Shown: one piece after another, positions 34,046 through 42,580 of the stretch
How the letters are laid out: each line of letters starts with the position of its first letter
How positions within the stretch are numbered: the first letter of the stretch is position 1
DNA from: CAVALG01 sp963589585
GTDB taxonomy: Bacteria; Bacillota; Clostridia; Oscillospirales; Acutalibacteraceae
Assembly: GCA_963589585.1 (NCBI GenBank)
Contig: CAVALG010000032.1
Coordinates: forward strand, 1-49,975
Length of the DNA stretch: 49,975 nt
Reading direction: 5' to 3'
The notes under the pieces: generated by a model
What the model was told of the DNA's origin: nothing
Seen by the model: the letters and a program-made list of their open reading frames with translations, nothing else
The model's database searches: none
Translations under genes and position numbers: made by a program

Positions 34046-35294
34046 AGTACCCCCTTAATTCCTCAAGATTTTGCCTATTTATTTTTTCGTTTTTAAACAA
34101 ACCCGAATATGAATATATAATCACTCCGTCGGCGCGCGTTTGGGCGTCGGCGGTTTGTTTTTTTAATATATCTCCGCTTACCTGCCACTCATTACTGCCT
34201 GCGTCCTCAGCGCCCAGTTTATATGCCGCAATGCCTATGTAAAGCGAAACCGACGGGTGGCGTTTGAGGTCTGTCCAATCATTTAAAAGCGAAGAAAACC
34301 GGAACTTTTCCGTAGGATACTCAAACCCAAAATAAAGCTGCGGAGCGATATAGTCCGCATATCCGCCGCAGGAAGCCCAACGGCGTATATCGGCATACTG
34401 TTCGGTGTAGTTTTTATCGGTACCGTCCTGCGATATATGTGCCGACGGGCTTACCCCGAAAACAACGCCCTTTTTGGTATGCGCCGCCCTGTAAAGCGAA
34501 CAGACCAGAGAATCCACTTGAACACGCCGCCAATCGCCGAGCGAAAGCGGATTTTTTACCGAAGCCGCGTATGCGTCATACTCCGCTTTATCAAACTGCG
34601 GTTCGGTGGTCGGGTAAAAATAATCGTCTATATGAATACCGTCAACATCGTAATTATCAATTATTTCACGCACGCCGTTACAGACAAGCCGTTGAACCTC
34701 CGGCGATGAGGGATTGAAATAAACGGATGTTTTACCGTCCGCCGACGGCAGAATTTTAACAAAATTGTCGTTCGACGGGTCGCTGTCGCTTAAATACATA
34801 CGCGCCGGATTATTTTCGGAAAGTTCTTCTACCGAACCTACAGAGGATGCCGCGCGATAAGGATTTATCCAGGCGTGAAACTTCATTTTGGCGCCGTGTG
34901 CGTAATCTACCATAAATTCAAGCGGGTCATAACCGGGATCTTCCCCCTGTTTACCCGAAACAAAGGCGGCGAACGGAAAAATTTTTGACGGATATGCCGC
35001 GTCGGCATTTGCGCGCACCTGAACAAACAGGTCGGTTATGCCCAAATTCGCAAGATTATCAAACATTTTACAAACATTTGCTTTAAAGCCTGCCTCGGTT
35101 TTATCGTGATTGCCGAGTTCTATGTAAGATATCCACGCGCCGCGCATTATATTTTGCGCCGAACCCGTAATCTCAGCGAAATTTTTCGCAGTGCCGCTAT
35201 CAGCGCTTTCGGGCGAGCCGCAGGCGCAAAGCTCAAGCACAATTAAAAGCAAAACGACTGTTATTTTTAACACTTTTATACTTTTCAAAGTCAT
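34032..35294 (-). CDS. GHL10-type glycoside-hydrolase-like lipoprotein (YngK family)
   Basis: A secreted lipoprotein of about 420 residues. The signal peptide ends at a lipobox-like LCAC (LELCACGS). The body matches the glycosyl-hydrolase-like 10 (DUF187) family: RGAWISYIEL at the start, DLFVQVRANADAAYPSKIFPF and KFHAWINPYR. The candidate acidic centre is VDGIHIDDYFYP. Enzymatic activity on envelope polysaccharide is inferred. The ATG at 35294 lies only two bases after GGAG, so the TTG at 35288 with an 8-base spacing may be the real start. An 8-bp inverted repeat GTAACATT (35304-35311 and 35333-35340) lies just upstream. Confidence 0.85.
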   Translation of the reverse strand: MTLKSIKVLKITVVLLLIVLELCACGSPESADSGTAKNFAEITGSAQNIMRGAWISYIELGNHDKTEAGFKANVCKMFDNLANLGITDLFVQVRANADAAYPSKIFPFAAFVSGKQGEDPGYDPLEFMVDYAHGAKMKFHAWINPYRAASSVGSVEELSENNPARMYLSDSDPSNDNFVKILPSADGKTSVYFNPSSPEVQRLVCNGVREIIDNYDVDGIHIDDYFYPTTEPQFDKAEYDAYAASVKNPLSLGDWRRVQVDSLVCSLYRAAHTKKGVVFGVSPSAHISQDGTDKNYTEQYADIRRWASCGGYADYIAPQLYFGFEYPTEKFRFSSLLNDWTDLKRHPSVSLYIGIAAYKLGAEDAGSNEWQVSGDILKKQTADAQTRADGVIIYSYSGLFKNEKINRQNLEELRGYFTSH

Positions 35295-35386
35295 CGCTCC
35301 TTTGTAACATTGTATGGTTTTTTAAATCAAAAAATGTTACGGCGGAACGCAGATAAACCGCTTGTTTTTACAGGCAAACAAAACCG

Positions 35387-35420
35387 AGCCGCCGCAGGCA
35401 ATCAAACATCTGCAGCGGCT
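35387..35420 (-). terminator. Terminator of the mgl operon
   Basis: An 11-bp stem with one mismatch (arms 35387-35397 and 35410-35420) lies 17 bases after the small membrane protein gene. On the minus strand it is followed by TCGGTTTTGTTT. Confidence 0.75.
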
Positions 35421-35437
35421 TACCATTTATTTATAAT

Positions 35438-35578
35438 CTACCCCAATATAGCCCACATAATAAGGCACAAAAGTATTACACAACCGATTGCGGTTAGAAC
35501 ATTGGCGGTACGCAGCGACATTTTAACATTTTTGTAAAGTCCGCCCGACGGCGGTGTTTTTTTATTTTCATCCTGCAT
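35438..35578 (-). CDS. Small membrane protein linked to the galactose ABC transporter
   Basis: A 46-residue protein: a hydrophilic start MQDENKKTPPSGGLYKNVKM, then SLRTAN and one hydrophobic helix (VLTAIGCVILLCLIMWAILG) to the end. The ribosome site GGTGA is five bases before the ATG, and the gene begins 4 bp after the mglC stop codon, so it is surely co-translated with the transporter. From memory, similar short proteins with a GGLYKNVK...TAN pattern occur after sugar permease genes in Clostridia, but I know of no function. A role as an accessory subunit is a guess. Confidence 0.75.
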   Translation of the reverse strand: MQDENKKTPPSGGLYKNVKMSLRTANVLTAIGCVILLCLIMWAILG

Positions 35579-35582
35579 ACCG

Positions 35583-36668
35583 TCACCGCCTTGCAAGGTA
35601 TTTTCTCATATCTATTGAGCAGGCAACAAGTATAATGGCACCCTTTATAACATAAAGCATATTAGCGTCAACCGATAAGAAATTAAGTCCTACAAATATT
35701 ATCTGCAGCAGGAAAACGCCTATTACGATGCCGCTGATTTTACCTGTACCGCCTACAAACGAAACACCGCCGATAACGCACGCCGCTATAGCATCCGATT
35801 CGTAGTTAAGTCCCGTATTAGCCGAGCAGGAGGCAATCCTTGCGCCCTCGATAAATCCGGTTATACCGTACATAGCGCCTGCAAGAACGAAAACGAGCAC
35901 TATTGTCCAGAACACATTAACGCCGGAAACATTGGCAGCTTCCTCATTTGAGCCTACGGCAAACATATTTTTGCCGAACTTTGTTTTATTCCAAATTACC
36001 CACATTATTATTGTAAGAATTAAAGAATACAACACATATTTGGGGACAGCCACCGTGCCTATTGTAAATAGCGTACCGCGCACAAAATTTGTGTAGGAAC
36101 TGTCAAGCCCCGAAAGGGTCTGACCGTTGTTTCCGCCTATCATAAGATACATAAGCACAAGGCCGAAAACTATAAGCTGGGTTGACAGGGTTACTATAAA
36201 CGGGTGCAGTTTGAATTTTGCAACGAAAAATCCGTTTACAAGCCCTATCAGCGCGCCTACGGCTATAACCGCCAACAGAACCACCCAAAGCGGCATTACG
36301 CCGAGGCTTGGGAATATCTTATTCGCATACCCTACCGATTGCAGCAACGACGCAGCGATACAGGCGGTAAGTCCTACCGCGCGGCCTGCCGAAATATCCG
36401 TACCCGTTAATACTATTGCGCCGCCTATGCCGAGCGCTATGGGAAGTTTTGCGGCGGTAAGCGAAATTATATTGATAATTGACGAAAGGGATATAAACGC
36501 AGGGACTTTTACCGCTATAAACACAATGGCTATAAATATTATTATATACATTGCATTATTTAAAATAAGATCCCCTGCGACGCGCTTTTTATCGTGTGCC
36601 GCCATACCCCTGAAAGTCGCCCACTTTCCGGCAATTTTATTGCCTTTATTACTGTTTGAGTCTGACAT
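35583..36668 (-). CDS. mglC: Galactose/methylgalactoside ABC transporter permease
   Basis: The membrane channel of a carbohydrate-uptake type 2 ABC importer; 361 residues with about ten hydrophobic helices. Family segments are ITLTAAKLPIALGIGGAIVLTGTDIS-like (positions about 75-100), FIVTLSTQLIVFGLVLM and the EAA-like loop TKFGKNMFAVGSNEEAANVSGV. The start is the ATG at 36668, eight bases after GGAG; an upstream in-frame GTG overlaps that site. It follows the ATPase gene by 11 bp. The galactose assignment comes from similarity of the whole cassette to MglBAC and is not proven. Confidence 0.9.
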   Translation of the reverse strand: MSDSNSNKGNKIAGKWATFRGMAAHDKKRVAGDLILNNAMYIIIFIAIVFIAVKVPAFISLSSIINIISLTAAKLPIALGIGGAIVLTGTDISAGRAVGLTACIAASLLQSVGYANKIFPSLGVMPLWVVLLAVIAVGALIGLVNGFFVAKFKLHPFIVTLSTQLIVFGLVLMYLMIGGNNGQTLSGLDSSYTNFVRGTLFTIGTVAVPKYVLYSLILTIIMWVIWNKTKFGKNMFAVGSNEEAANVSGVNVFWTIVLVFVLAGAMYGITGFIEGARIASCSANTGLNYESDAIAACVIGGVSFVGGTGKISGIVIGVFLLQIIFVGLNFLSVDANMLYVIKGAIILVACSIDMRKYLARR

Positions 36669-36679
36669 TGCCTTCACTC

Positions 36680-38200
36680 CTAAACATATTTTGCGGCAAG
36701 CGTCATAATTTCTTCCTGATTTGTTTTTGCCGCGTCAACTTCGCCGGCAAGCCGTCCGCCCGACATAACCAATATGCGGTCGCATACACCGAGCAGTTCC
36801 GGCATTTCGGAAGAAACCATTATAACGGTCTTCCCTTTTTCGGCAAGGTCAATCATCAATTGATATATTTCATACTTTGCGCCGACATCTATGCCGCGCG
36901 TCGGCTCGTCCAACAGCAGGACATTAGGCTCGGTAAGCAACCAGCGCCCCAAAATGACCTTTTGCTGATTACCGCCCGAAAGCGACCTGATTTTTGTTTC
37001 TTGCCCCGGAGTTTTTACACGCATTGCCTTTATGCACCAAGCCGTATTTTCCTTTTGCTTTGCCTTGCTGATAAAAGGGCCTTTACGGCACCGTTCAAGG
37101 CTTGATATAGTTGCGTTTTCGCGTATATTCAGTATGCCGAATATGCCGTTTGCGCGCCGTTCCTCGGTAAGCAGGGAAAATCCGTTTTTAATCGACTCCC
37201 TTGAATTTCGGTTGCGCGCCTGCCGCCCGTCAAGCATTATAATGCCCGACTTACGCTCGGCTATACCGAAAATATTTTCAAGCAGTTCGGTCCTGCCTGA
37301 ACCGTCAAGTCCCGCTATGCCGAGTATCTCACCGCGCCGCGCTTTAAACGATACATCGCGCAGTTTTGAATATTCCGCGCTTAAATCGCTTACTTCAAGG
37401 TAAACTTCACCCACGCGGTTTGTCTTGGGCGGATACCTGTTGTTAAGTTCACGCCCGACCATAAGCCTTATTATCTCGTTCATAGTAAGTTTATCCGCCG
37501 CACGGGTTGCTATATGCCGCCCGTCGCGCATAATTGTAACCTCGTCCGATATTCGCAGAATCTCTTCCATTTTGTGCGAAATATATATTATTCCGCAGCC
37601 TTGGTCACGCAGCATATTTATTATTTTAAAAAGGTGTTCAACTTCTTCTTCGGTAAGTGATGAAGTCGGTTCGTCGAACACAATAACCTTGGCGTTGTAG
37701 GATACCGCTTTTGCGATTTCAACCATCTGCCGCTGTGATACGGGCATTTTGCTCATAATCATTTTCGGGTCAGCTTTGATTTCAAGTTTATCAAATATTT
37801 TTCGGGTTTCTCGGTACATCTTTTTTTCGCTGGTTATAGGCACGCCTTTTGCAACTGTCGGGAAACGCCCCAACCACATATTGTCCATAATATTGCGTTT
37901 AAGCGCCTGATTCAATTCCTGATGCACCATTGCAACGCCGTTTTCAAGCGCCTCTTTGGAATTTTTAAAATTTACCTCTCTGCCCTCTAAAAAAATCTTG
38001 CCGCCGTCCTTAGAATATACCCCGAAAAGGCACTTCATAAGCGTAGACTTACCTGCGCCGTTTTCGCCCATAAGGGCGTGGACCGTTCCTGCTTTAACGG
38101 TTAGGCTTACCTTATTAAGCGCCTTAACACCGGGGAACGCCTTATCTATATCTTCCATTTTTAAAAGGACTTCTTTACCGTCCCCGTTTTCATACTCCAT
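36680..38200 (-). CDS. mglA: Galactose/methylgalactoside ABC transporter ATPase (tandem domains)
   Basis: A 506-residue ATPase with two ABC domains, as in MglA, RbsA and XylG. Domain 1 has Walker A GENGAGKST (near 45), a modified signature VSQRQ and Walker B VIVFDEPTSS. Domain 2 has a degenerate Walker A GLDGSGRTE, the signature LSGGNQQK and Walker B VLLLDEPTRG. One weak site per pair is normal for this class. Start: ATG with GGGGGA upstream. It lies between the binding protein (20 bp gap) and the permease (11 bp gap). Confidence 0.93.
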   Translation of the reverse strand: MEYENGDGKEVLLKMEDIDKAFPGVKALNKVSLTVKAGTVHALMGENGAGKSTLMKCLFGVYSKDGGKIFLEGREVNFKNSKEALENGVAMVHQELNQALKRNIMDNMWLGRFPTVAKGVPITSEKKMYRETRKIFDKLEIKADPKMIMSKMPVSQRQMVEIAKAVSYNAKVIVFDEPTSSLTEEEVEHLFKIINMLRDQGCGIIYISHKMEEILRISDEVTIMRDGRHIATRAADKLTMNEIIRLMVGRELNNRYPPKTNRVGEVYLEVSDLSAEYSKLRDVSFKARRGEILGIAGLDGSGRTELLENIFGIAERKSGIIMLDGRQARNRNSRESIKNGFSLLTEERRANGIFGILNIRENATISSLERCRKGPFISKAKQKENTAWCIKAMRVKTPGQETKIRSLSGGNQQKVILGRWLLTEPNVLLLDEPTRGIDVGAKYEIYQLMIDLAEKGKTVIMVSSEMPELLGVCDRILVMSGGRLAGEVDAAKTNQEEIMTLAAKYV

Positions 38201-38220
38201 TTTGCTTCCCCCGATAAATT

Positions 38221-39285
38221 TTAAGCGGCGGTGTATTTGCCGTAAGGAATGTTAATGCGCCATTTGCCTACGACTTCTTCTTTGTCGATATCTTCAAACA
38301 TATCTTTTCCGCCCAAAAGATTTTCCGAAACCGTCATTATTGCTTTTGCCATACCCTCGGCGTCCTGCTTGATAGTTCCTGCCATACTTCCGTTCTCGAT
38401 TGCCGATTTTGCCGCGTCTGTAGCGTCAACACCGAACACGGGTATTGATTTTCCCTTACCCTTGTTATACCCTGCCGCCTGAAGAGCCGAAACCGCACCG
38501 AGAGCCATTTCGTCATTATTTGCAATTACCAACTCAACCATATTGTTATTCGCTTCGCTGTACTGGGCAAGTATCGTGCTCATATAATCGGTTGCGGCTG
38601 CCGATGACCACTGACCGTTTTGGTCAACAAGATATTTTTTTGAATTAGAGGGGTCGTAAAACACAAGAGCCGGCTTGCCGCTCTCCGCAAGCACCTTGTC
38701 GGCGTCTTCAACACCGTACTGCGTACGGGCTATTGCTTCCATATTTCCCTCTTGGCCTTTAAACATAACATAGCTGATTTTACCGTCGCCGTTAAGGTCG
38801 ATATCGTCAAAATTTTTACCGACATAATCGCCTATCATTTCGCCCTGCATATGGCCTGCCATTTCGTAATCTGTACCTATAAAGGCGCATTTATCGTAAC
38901 TTGTGATAACCGATTCTTCAACCGAACGGTTAAAGAAAATAACGGGAACATTTTTCGCCTTGGCTTGGTCGATTATATTTTGCGCCGCATCGTTAGAGCC
39001 TGTATCCACAACATTTACAATCAAAAGTTTTGAGCCTTTTGCAAGCGCTGTAGTAACCTGCTCGGTCTGTGTTGTCTGATTGCCGTTTGCATCGTAATTA
39101 TTAAAGCTGTAGCCGTTCTTTTTAAGCAGTTTATCCATTGCGGTACGCACGCTTGAGATGTAGGTATCGCTGTAAGTATAGTAAAATACCGATATCTCGC
39201 CGCCCGTTTTATTATCGGAACTGCCGCACCCTGCAAGGCACAAGATGCACGCTGCCGCCATTATCAGTGAAAGTATTTTTTTCAT
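38221..39285 (-). CDS. mglB: Galactose/glucose-binding lipoprotein
   Basis: The extracellular sugar-binding lipoprotein of the importer, 354 residues. The lipobox is CLAGC at the end of a 20-residue signal. The periplasmic-binding-protein type 1 fold is clear, and an EF-hand-like calcium loop DLNGDGKISYVMFKGQEGN lies near 162, a trait of galactose/glucose-binding proteins. This makes galactose or glucose the best substrate guess. Start: ATG with GGAGG upstream. It is the first gene of the operon. I could not define its promoter with confidence in the AT-rich 39300-39390. Confidence 0.92.
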   Translation of the reverse strand: MKKILSLIMAAACILCLAGCGSSDNKTGGEISVFYYTYSDTYISSVRTAMDKLLKKNGYSFNNYDANGNQTTQTEQVTTALAKGSKLLIVNVVDTGSNDAAQNIIDQAKAKNVPVIFFNRSVEESVITSYDKCAFIGTDYEMAGHMQGEMIGDYVGKNFDDIDLNGDGKISYVMFKGQEGNMEAIARTQYGVEDADKVLAESGKPALVFYDPSNSKKYLVDQNGQWSSAAATDYMSTILAQYSEANNNMVELVIANNDEMALGAVSALQAAGYNKGKGKSIPVFGVDATDAAKSAIENGSMAGTIKQDAEGMAKAIMTVSENLLGGKDMFEDIDKEEVVGKWRINIPYGKYTAA

Positions 39286-39289
39286 TTAA

Positions 39290-39905
39290 ATTCCTCCAAA
39301 AAATATATTGATTTACAGCACTAATAGAATTATGCCCGATATGCGCGGTTTTAATATTTTAAAAATTTAAAATTAAAATTGAACAAACAGCAGGCGGCGG
39401 AAATGAGCAGCGGACGCGAACGGTGACGAGGCGGTAAACAGAGGCGGCGTATGACGGCAGGAGCGGTGACAATGACAAGCGGCAGCAAGGCAGCAAAAGG
39501 TCACCGGGCGGAAAGCGGCTTGGCAAACCGCGGCAGGTCAGTAGGTCGGCAAGTCGGTGGACGGTGGCAAAAAAAGGGGGGGACAGCCGAACGGCAAGTT
39601 AAGACAGTGGGTATACAACGGAAGAGCATCAAGTGATAATATGAAGGCGAATGGCGGCGATTGGATGCACCGTGCCGAAAATTCACCGCAGGGTCATCCG
39701 CGCCCCAAAACCACGACCGCTGCACCATCAAGCGAACGCTTGAGAAGGCGGCGCGCCCGCAGCCTGCCCCGAATATACCGCATAAATTAAAAAGCGCGCC
39801 GCACGAAAACTTTCGTTTTCGGGCAGCGGCCGAAACTTTTTGGGGGTGGCATATTATAAACGCAAACCGCCGCAATAAACTTTGCAACAAAATTTAAAAA
39901 AATAC
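39290..39905. other. Gene-free, purine-rich intergenic region
   Basis: No credible gene is seen in about 600 bp. The ORFs in it lack ribosome sites and have arginine/serine-rich, low-complexity translations. About 39391-39620 is markedly G+A-rich on the plus strand, with many GGC/CGG and CAGC repeats and an A7G7 run near 39570. A small hairpin CGAAAAC/GTTTTCG lies at 39804-39821. The leftmost 90 bp presumably carries the mglB promoter and the rightmost end the promoter of the SOS-box gene. Confidence 0.5.
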
Positions 39906-39934
39906 TTGACAAACCGTGCCGAATAATGTATTAT
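39906..39934 (+). promoter_or_regulatory. Promoter of the small SOS-box gene
   Basis: TTGACA (39906-39911) and TATTAT (39929-39934) are 17 bp apart; the start is expected near 39941, inside the LexA-like palindrome. Confidence 0.7.
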
Positions 39935-39939
39935 AATTA

Positions 39940-39959
39940 TGCCGAACATTTGTTCGGCA
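39940..39959. promoter_or_regulatory. LexA-like SOS box
   Basis: TGCCGAACATTTGTTCGGCA has 9-bp inverted arms and contains CGAAC-N4-GTTCG, the core of the Gram-positive LexA (Cheo) box. It sits over the expected transcription start, where a repressor would block the promoter. Confidence 0.7.
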
Positions 39960-40011
39960 GAGTTTTAACAGCGCACATTCCGCTTTACAGTGCGGATGAA
40001 AGGAGTTTTAT

Positions 40012-40209
40012 ATGACTTGGTTTATGGTATCTTCCGCATTAGAAATTATTGTTGCGGCGTTTATAATTTTCGGGCTTTTTAATGAAGAAAAACTTATCAG
40101 CTTTGAAGATAAGATAATAGACCTTTTCCGCTCAAAAGGTTCGGGCAACCGTGGCGGCACCGACTGCTCAAAATATGTTGCGGACAAACGCAAAAAGTCG
40201 GGCTGCTGA
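40012..40209 (+). CDS. Small single-pass membrane protein, putative SOS-induced
   Basis: A 65-residue protein I do not recognise. Residues about 5-22 (MVSSALEIIVAAFIIFGL) form one membrane helix. An acidic amphipathic stretch (NEEKLISFEDKIIDLF) and a basic tail with two cysteines (near 52 and at the C-terminal end) follow. The gene is well supported: AAAGGAG six bases before the ATG, a promoter, a LexA-like box and a strong terminator. Small membrane proteins under LexA in other bacteria (YneA, SidA, DivS) block cell division after DNA damage; a like role is inferred only from context, since there is no sequence match. Confidence 0.75.
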   Translation: MTWFMVSSALEIIVAAFIIFGLFNEEKLISFEDKIIDLFRSKGSGNRGGTDCSKYVADKRKKSGC

Positions 40210-40248
40210 TGCCGCGGCAATTCAGCACTGCACCAAATAACATAAAAC

Positions 40249-40291
40249 AAAGCAATCGGGCAACCCGTTTTTCGGGCAACCCGATTGCTTT
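40249..40291. terminator. Terminator after the small SOS-box gene
   Basis: A 12-bp stem AAAGCAATCGGG (40249-40260) with its complement (40280-40291), an inner CCCG/CGGG stem and a TTTTT tail. It may also stop transcripts of the convergent gene. Confidence 0.9.
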
Positions 40292-40355
40292 TTACTCTGT
40301 TTTGCGTTTAAACAAAATTTGTATTATGCTGATTTATTATTCTTTCTTTTAATTA

Positions 40356-41327
40356 TTATATAGCAATACCGCAGCCGGCAAGCAACAGCACAATAACAGA
40401 TGCGCTTATTACAACCATACTTAAATCGGTGCTTTTATTTTCTTTAACCGCATTGCTTTTGGTTACAAAGTAGGTGTGCAGGTCAATCGGCTTTATTTCG
40501 GGCAGATTATCGGGAACCTGCAATTCCCCGACGGGTCTGTCTTTTAATTCAAGTTGAGAATATTTTTTCGCCTCTGCATTTTGATAATCAAGTACGGGCG
40601 ATAAATATTTCTCCATCATATCGCTGACCTTATAAACCTGCGCGGCTTTCATATTCGCCGAATCATCTAAGGGAATTATAAATTCGGTGTTATTTTGAAC
40701 GAAATATATTGAAACGGGCATATTGGGAACAGCCGATACAAATTTAAATTCCTTTACATTGTTTAAGCCCAAATCTTTTGCACAATCAGTTACAGTTTCC
40801 GATTTGGAATACTTAACTATTATATCATCTGCCATCGCCGCACTGCCCGAACCGAGCATAACCCAACCGTTTTTATCGGCAGAATCGGGTAGATTTTCCT
40901 TTCTTGTGAAAATCAACGAGTCTACATATTCTCCGTCTTTGTTTACATATATGGTGAGCAATGAATAATCGGGACTTAGTAAATTTTTAATTTTTCCCGT
41001 TTCGAGATAATTGTCGTTAAAGGATTGCAAATTATACTCTGACCCCTTAACACCGTACAATTTTATGCTTCTGTCGGGGCGCACGCCATCCAACGAAACG
41101 TCTTTTCCTTTTTTATGTGCCGCCTGAACAACAAGGTTTATAAAACTTGCGTCACTTGCCACACTTTCGTTAAAAGAGTTTTCATCGGTGGAATTAAGCG
41201 CCATATCGTCAAATTTAACCGAAACGCTACTGTCGGCTTTAATATTTTCCGCTGCAAATACATTAAAGGAACTAAGAACAAAAACAAAAACCGTTAAAAA
41301 GACAAATATGCTTACTGATTTTTTCAT
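40356..41327 (-). CDS. Secreted membrane-anchored protein of unknown function
   Basis: A 323-residue protein with no recognised domain. The signal peptide is MKKSVSIFVFLTVFVFVLSS with a VFAAE cleavage region. The ectodomain is about 270 residues, mixed alpha/beta and rich in Ser, Asn, Asp and Lys. A proline-rich linker (VGELQVPDNLPEIKPID) precedes a C-terminal helix (LSMVVISASVIVLLLAGCGIA). It would be exposed outside and anchored by its C terminus, with almost no cytoplasmic tail. Start: ATG with GGAGGG upstream; its own promoter lies at 41388-41417. Confidence 0.8.
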   Translation of the reverse strand: MKKSVSIFVFLTVFVFVLSSFNVFAAENIKADSSVSVKFDDMALNSTDENSFNESVASDASFINLVVQAAHKKGKDVSLDGVRPDRSIKLYGVKGSEYNLQSFNDNYLETGKIKNLLSPDYSLLTIYVNKDGEYVDSLIFTRKENLPDSADKNGWVMLGSGSAAMADDIIVKYSKSETVTDCAKDLGLNNVKEFKFVSAVPNMPVSIYFVQNNTEFIIPLDDSANMKAAQVYKVSDMMEKYLSPVLDYQNAEAKKYSQLELKDRPVGELQVPDNLPEIKPIDLHTYFVTKSNAVKENKSTDLSMVVISASVIVLLLAGCGIAI

Positions 41328-41387
41328 ATTATCCCTCCTGCCGAGTATGCGGTTGATTGTTACTGAACGGAGCTTGCTGCCAATATT

Positions 41388-41417
41388 ATTATACCGTTAC
41401 TTAATATGGAATTTCAA
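41388..41417 (-). promoter_or_regulatory. Promoter of the anchored secreted protein gene
   Basis: On the minus strand, TTGAAA (41412-41417) and TATAAT (41388-41393) are 18 bp apart, about 60 bp before the start codon. Confidence 0.7.
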
Positions 41418-41468
41418 CAGTGGTTATCAACTATTAATGAAGTCTTAATAAATACGGGTTTAAAAAAC

Positions 41469-41492
41469 GGGGCTGCCTTACACGGCAGCCCC
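41469..41492 (-). terminator. Terminator of the GT2 glycosyltransferase gene
   Basis: A perfect 9-bp stem GGGGCTGCC/GGCAGCCCC (41469-41477, 41484-41492). On the minus strand it is followed by GTTTTTTA. Confidence 0.85.
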
Positions 41493-41512
41493 TGCAATTT
41501 TATATTCGGCGA

Positions 41513-42439
41513 TTAAATTGAAAAATACTGCCCTACCGTTCTTACGAGGGTATTTTTTCTAAAATCGTATTTGCGTATGGTTTTGATTTTTTTAAGTTTC
41601 GAGCCGTGCGCAAGTGCAGCATACGCCGCAACTGTTTCGCGCTGTTTCGGTGTCAGTTTATAGCCGTACAGGCGCAGAAGTTCGTTTGCCTGCGCAAAGG
41701 CGGCGCGGTAGTTTGCCGCCGTTTGTTTTCTTGTTTTGATTTTTCTTACTATAAAATCCATACCCGTTGCTTTTTTCGCGCCAACCTGATTATCGCCGTG
41801 CTGGCGGTAGAGCATAGTCGGTTCGTCAAGATAAGCGGTTTTCCCAAACGCCGCCGCAAGCAGCGCAAGCCACCAATCGTGCATCGCACAGAAGTCGGGC
41901 ACATTTTTTGCAAGATTTAAAAGGCTGCGGTTTATCATAGCGGTACAGCCCGTAACATTGTTTTGAACAAGCAGATTATTTAAAGCGCTGCGCTCTGGTG
42001 AAATCGCCTGAAATTTAAAAAATGAGGGTGCGATAATATTCAGTTCGGCGTCCGCTACCGAAAGATCGGTATGTATAAGAACGGGCGTCTGCTTATCGCC
42101 GCTTTCGGTTACAAGCATCTTTTCAAAGGTTTTTTGAATTTTATCGGGCAGCCAGTAATCGTCCTGGTCGCAAAACATTACATAATCGTCATCGGCAGCC
42201 TTTATCAGTTCAAAAAAATTGCGGCAGGCACTGCCCGTAGGTTCGCCCTGCAAAACAGTTATTTGCGAATACCTATTGGCGTAGTTTTCCGCTATTTTAA
42301 GCGAATTATCGGTTGACCCGTCATCCCTGATTAAAATATTAAAATTTTTAAAACTGCCGCCGAGTATAGAATCAAGCTGAGCGGCAAGATATTTTTCGCC
42401 GTTATAAACCGCCAGGAGTACCGTTACCAACAAATTCAC
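41513..42439 (-). CDS. Glycosyltransferase family 2 (rhamnosyltransferase-like)
   Basis: A 308-residue cytoplasmic GT2 enzyme. The N terminus VTVLLAVYNGEKYLAAQLDSI and the nucleotide-sugar motif IRDDGSTDNS are typical. The DXD-like FCDQDDYWLPDK lies near 105, and the later segment MHDWWLALLAAAFG is common in rhamnosyl- and related transferases of cell-surface polysaccharides. The start appears to be GTG at 42439 close to GGAAGAA; TTG codons two or three codons later are alternatives. It is a single gene with its own promoter and terminator; no polysaccharide cluster surrounds it. Confidence 0.88.
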   Translation of the reverse strand: MNLLVTVLLAVYNGEKYLAAQLDSILGGSFKNFNILIRDDGSTDNSLKIAENYANRYSQITVLQGEPTGSACRNFFELIKAADDDYVMFCDQDDYWLPDKIQKTFEKMLVTESGDKQTPVLIHTDLSVADAELNIIAPSFFKFQAISPERSALNNLLVQNNVTGCTAMINRSLLNLAKNVPDFCAMHDWWLALLAAAFGKTAYLDEPTMLYRQHGDNQVGAKKATGMDFIVRKIKTRKQTAANYRAAFAQANELLRLYGYKLTPKQRETVAAYAALAHGSKLKKIKTIRKYDFRKNTLVRTVGQYFSI

Positions 42440-42459
42440 TTCTTCCGTTGTTTTTTATT

Positions 42460-42489
42460 ATTCTACCACCGCGTTGCCAAAACCGTCAA
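42460..42489 (-). promoter_or_regulatory. Promoter of the GT2 glycosyltransferase gene
   Basis: On the minus strand, TTGACG (42484-42489) and TAGAAT (42460-42465) are 18 bp apart. Confidence 0.6.
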
Positions 42490-42521
42490 GAAAAAGTTTA
42501 ATATTTATATTGCCGTTGCTA

Positions 42522-42551
42522 TTGCAATAGCGCTCCCCACTGTTGTATAAT
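42522..42551 (+). promoter_or_regulatory. Promoter of the five-gene operon 42581-47469
   Basis: TTGCAA (42522-42527) and TATAAT (42546-42551) are 18 bp apart, followed after 30 bp by the first gene. Confidence 0.65.
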
Positions 42552-42580
42552 AACATTATAAATGTACAAAGAGGTATTAT

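Noticed and set aside
39300..39390. CcpA cre site or promoter for mglB
   Set aside because: The AT-rich stretch allows several weak -10-like matches but no pair with good spacing, and the cre-like string at about 39340 has too many mismatches.
39451..39890. ORFs on both strands in the purine-rich region
   Set aside because: They lack ribosome sites, have biased composition and overlap each other in opposite directions.
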